DNA of 6,756 nt from an uncultured Peptococcaceae bacterium. GTDB taxonomy: Bacteria > Bacillota > Peptococcia > Peptococcales > Peptococcaceae. Both the position numbers and the translations under genes were made by a program. Under the pieces are notes generated by a model. That model was not told where the DNA came from. It made no database searches and saw only the letters and a program-made list of their open reading frames with translations. Each line of letters starts with the position of its first letter. Within the stretch, counting starts at the first letter, position 1. The stretch lies in contig USCP01000108.1 of the NCBI GenBank assembly GCA_900553245.1, positions 1-6,756 of the forward strand, given 5' to 3'. Positions 5,129 through 6,756 of the stretch are shown in pieces.

Positions 5129-6756
5129 TTACGAAACAGGAGTATATCCCATAAGCATCGCACCGCCAACAACAGCAACAGTAATGATGCTTAAAATAAT
5201 CATCGGCAATGCATTGGTACGAATAATTTTACCTTCGTTCCCAATGGTCCCTGTTGTCGCGCAAGCCGCAACCACATTGTTAACGCAAACCATGTTACCA
5301 ATCGCACCACCAATATTTTGAAGCGCTACGATAAAGACAGTAGGCATCGTCAAAAGGGAAGCAGTTTCATATTGAAGGGATGCAAACAAAGTATTAGATA
5401 CAGTGTTAGACCCAGACATGAAGGAACCGAGCACCCCAATAAACGGTGCAATCACAATGTATGCCTTCCCAGCAACACTAGCAAGTGCTTGTGCCATAAC
5501 GAGCAACATTGGGTTCTTAACAGCTTCCGCAACACCGGTCATGGATGCGGAATCGATGTTGGTAAATCGGAACAAGTTAACCATCGCAACCCCAAACAAA
5601 AGGGCGATTGCAGCACCGGTTACCTGCTTGATCGTGTCTTCAAAAGCACCCTTGATTTCTCTGGAGCGCATACCGTGTAAGAAGAAAGTAATCACCGCAA
5701 CTAAAATAAAGACAATACCAGGGCTCCATAAAATTGCCCAGTTCCAGTCAAGCCCTAAAATAGCGCCACTTTCACCAGTACCAATGGTCATGGTTTTTAA
5801 AGTATTAGACCAAGCAGCACCCTGGGTTTGGGTAACACGAGTAGCAACCAAAATGATTGCAATGATGAAGTATGGGATCCACGCCTTTACCAAAGACATA
5901 TCACTGGTTTTTGGCGCCGGTACATCGGTTGCATTGAGCCAACTCTTATCCCAAGCCTCCTTTTTATCAAAGGTCCAAACATGCTTTGGTACCAAGAAAC
6001 CTTTTTTGGTGGTAAAGATAACCACAAACAAGGTAATAACAGAAGATACCAAGGAAGTCAATTCAGGACCTACGAAGGTTGCAATCAAAAGATAAAGTGC
6101 GTCAAACAATACGCTGACATAGATGATGAACGGAATAACCGGCACAACATCGCTGAATTTCTTGTTTTTACCAAAGGTTTTGGTAAGAACTGCTACACCA
6201 ATGATTAAGATGATTGGAGCGCAGACAGCAAGTGGCAAGGCAGACCATTGAGTAAATGCAGTCTTCCATGCATCCGGATTTTCCAATGCACTTGCAACAG
6301 TGGTAAACGCAGTATTGGTAGGAGTCCCTACAGCACCGAATGGCACAGGAATGGAGTTAAATTGAAGTGCCACGATTGCAGCTGCCAACGGAGGGAAGCC
6401 TACGCTGATAAGAAGTGGTGCACAAAGAGCAGCTGGGGTACCAAAACCTGCAGCCCCTTCGATAAACCCACCAAAGATGAACCCGATGATAATAGCCTGT
6501 AAACGCGCATCCGGAGTAATACCGGTAAACATACGGTTAATGGCACTCATCGCGCCGGATCTGGATAAGGTATTCATAATAAGAATCGCACCGAAGATAA
6601 TAACGAGTACTTCGAATGCACTAAGGAAACCGGTTAAAGTATAACCGATAGCATGGGTAGGGGTCATTTTCCACAATGCGATTGCAGAAACAAAAGTAAT
6701 CGCCCATGCGAGTGGCAGCGCCTTTTTAGCTGGCCAAGAAAAACCAGTCATCAAGA
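5129..6756 (-). CDS. lctP: Lactate permease family transporter (LctP/LldP), 5' end cut by window edge
   Basis: This is an inner-membrane carrier of the lactate permease family (TC 2.A.14), which takes up L- or D-lactate, and in some members glycolate, with protons. The 541 codons visible are nearly the full family length (about 530-560). Counting from the codon at 6754, family motifs are GFIEGAAGFGTPAAL (96-110), PFGAVGTPTNTAF (138-150), GSFMSGSNTVSN (443-454) and QNIGGAIGNMVCVNNVVAA (479-497), followed by GNEGKIIR (505-512). About 13 hydrophobic segments can be counted by eye. The frame is open to the window edge. The first codons (TTG, ATG, then TGFSWPAKKALPLAW) read like the end of a first membrane segment followed by the usual W-P-A basic loop, so the true start is probably some 15-20 codons outside the window. 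The neighbours say nothing about substrate: no lactate dehydrogenase gene is in view. Lactate is the family's main substrate, not proven here. Confidence 0.92.
   Translation of the reverse strand, partial: LMTGFSWPAKKALPLAWAITFVSAIALWKMTPTHAIGYTLTGFLSAFEVLVIIFGAILIMNTLSRSGAMSAINRMFTGITPDARLQAIIIGFIFGGFIEGAAGFGTPAALCAPLLISVGFPPLAAAIVALQFNSIPVPFGAVGTPTNTAFTTVASALENPDAWKTAFTQWSALPLAVCAPIILIIGVAVLTKTFGKNKKFSDVVPVIPFIIYVSVLFDALYLLIATFVGPELTSLVSSVITLFVVIFTTKKGFLVPKHVWTFDKKEAWDKSWLNATDVPAPKTSDMSLVKAWIPYFIIAIILVATRVTQTQGAAWSNTLKTMTIGTGESGAILGLDWNWAILWSPGIVFILVAVITFFLHGMRSREIKGAFEDTIKQVTGAAIALLFGVAMVNLFRFTNIDSASMTGVAEAVKNPMLLVMAQALASVAGKAYIVIAPFIGVLGSFMSGSNTVSNTLFASLQYETASLLTMPTVFIVALQNIGGAIGNMVCVNNVVAACATTGTIGNEGKIIRTNALPMIILSIITVAVVGGAMLMGYTPVS

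Noticed and set aside
5403..6095. A 230-codon open frame on the plus strand inside the lactate permease gene.
   Set aside because: It is the reverse complement of strongly conserved permease coding sequence, has no ribosome binding site or family resemblance, and its composition mirrors the sense gene.
1..6756. Search for CRISPR repeats, tRNA or rRNA genes, transposases, phage genes and defence or toxin-antitoxin modules.
   Set aside because: None seen on either strand; almost all sequence is accounted for by four conserved genes and short spacers.

Overview
This window looks like ordinary chromosomal DNA of an anaerobic Bacillota-type bacterium. Every gene I can support lies on the minus strand. 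The pointers are a class III glutamine synthetase, a lactate permease, purine-rich (AGGAG-like) ribosome binding sites, a sigma-A-type promoter, and base composition in the mid-40s percent GC as judged by eye. A lactate-using member of the Negativicutes (Veillonella/Megasphaera relatives) would fit, but that placement is an inference from gene content, not from a marker comparison.

The minus-strand order, from high to low coordinates, is as follows. (1) A lactate permease family gene (5129-6756) has its 5' end cut by the window edge, and a strong intrinsic terminator follows 10 bases after its stop. (2) An intergenic region of about 240 bases (4841-5081) holds an extended -10 promoter and a leader of about 100 bases rich in inverted repeats. 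(3) A complete class III glutamine synthetase, glnN (2753-4840), ends in a perfect 12-bp terminator hairpin. (4) murJ, the lipid II flippase, is complete (1088-2665). (5) lepA (elongation factor 4) begins 17 bases after murJ and runs off the left edge, with only the first 356 codons present.

There are three apparent transcription units. The permease would bring in lactate or a related 2-hydroxy acid. GlnN assimilates ammonium on its own promoter. murJ and lepA form a tight housekeeping pair (wall precursor export and translation) for which no convincing private promoter is visible. No RNA gene, mobile element, CRISPR array or phage gene was found.

I did not find an undescribed multi-gene system. 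The points most worth checking are the sudden loss of a universally conserved LepA motif in the last 40 bases at the left edge (probably sequence-end error), the mutually exclusive hairpins in the glnN leader, and a MurJ that lacks the arginine equivalent to E. coli R52.
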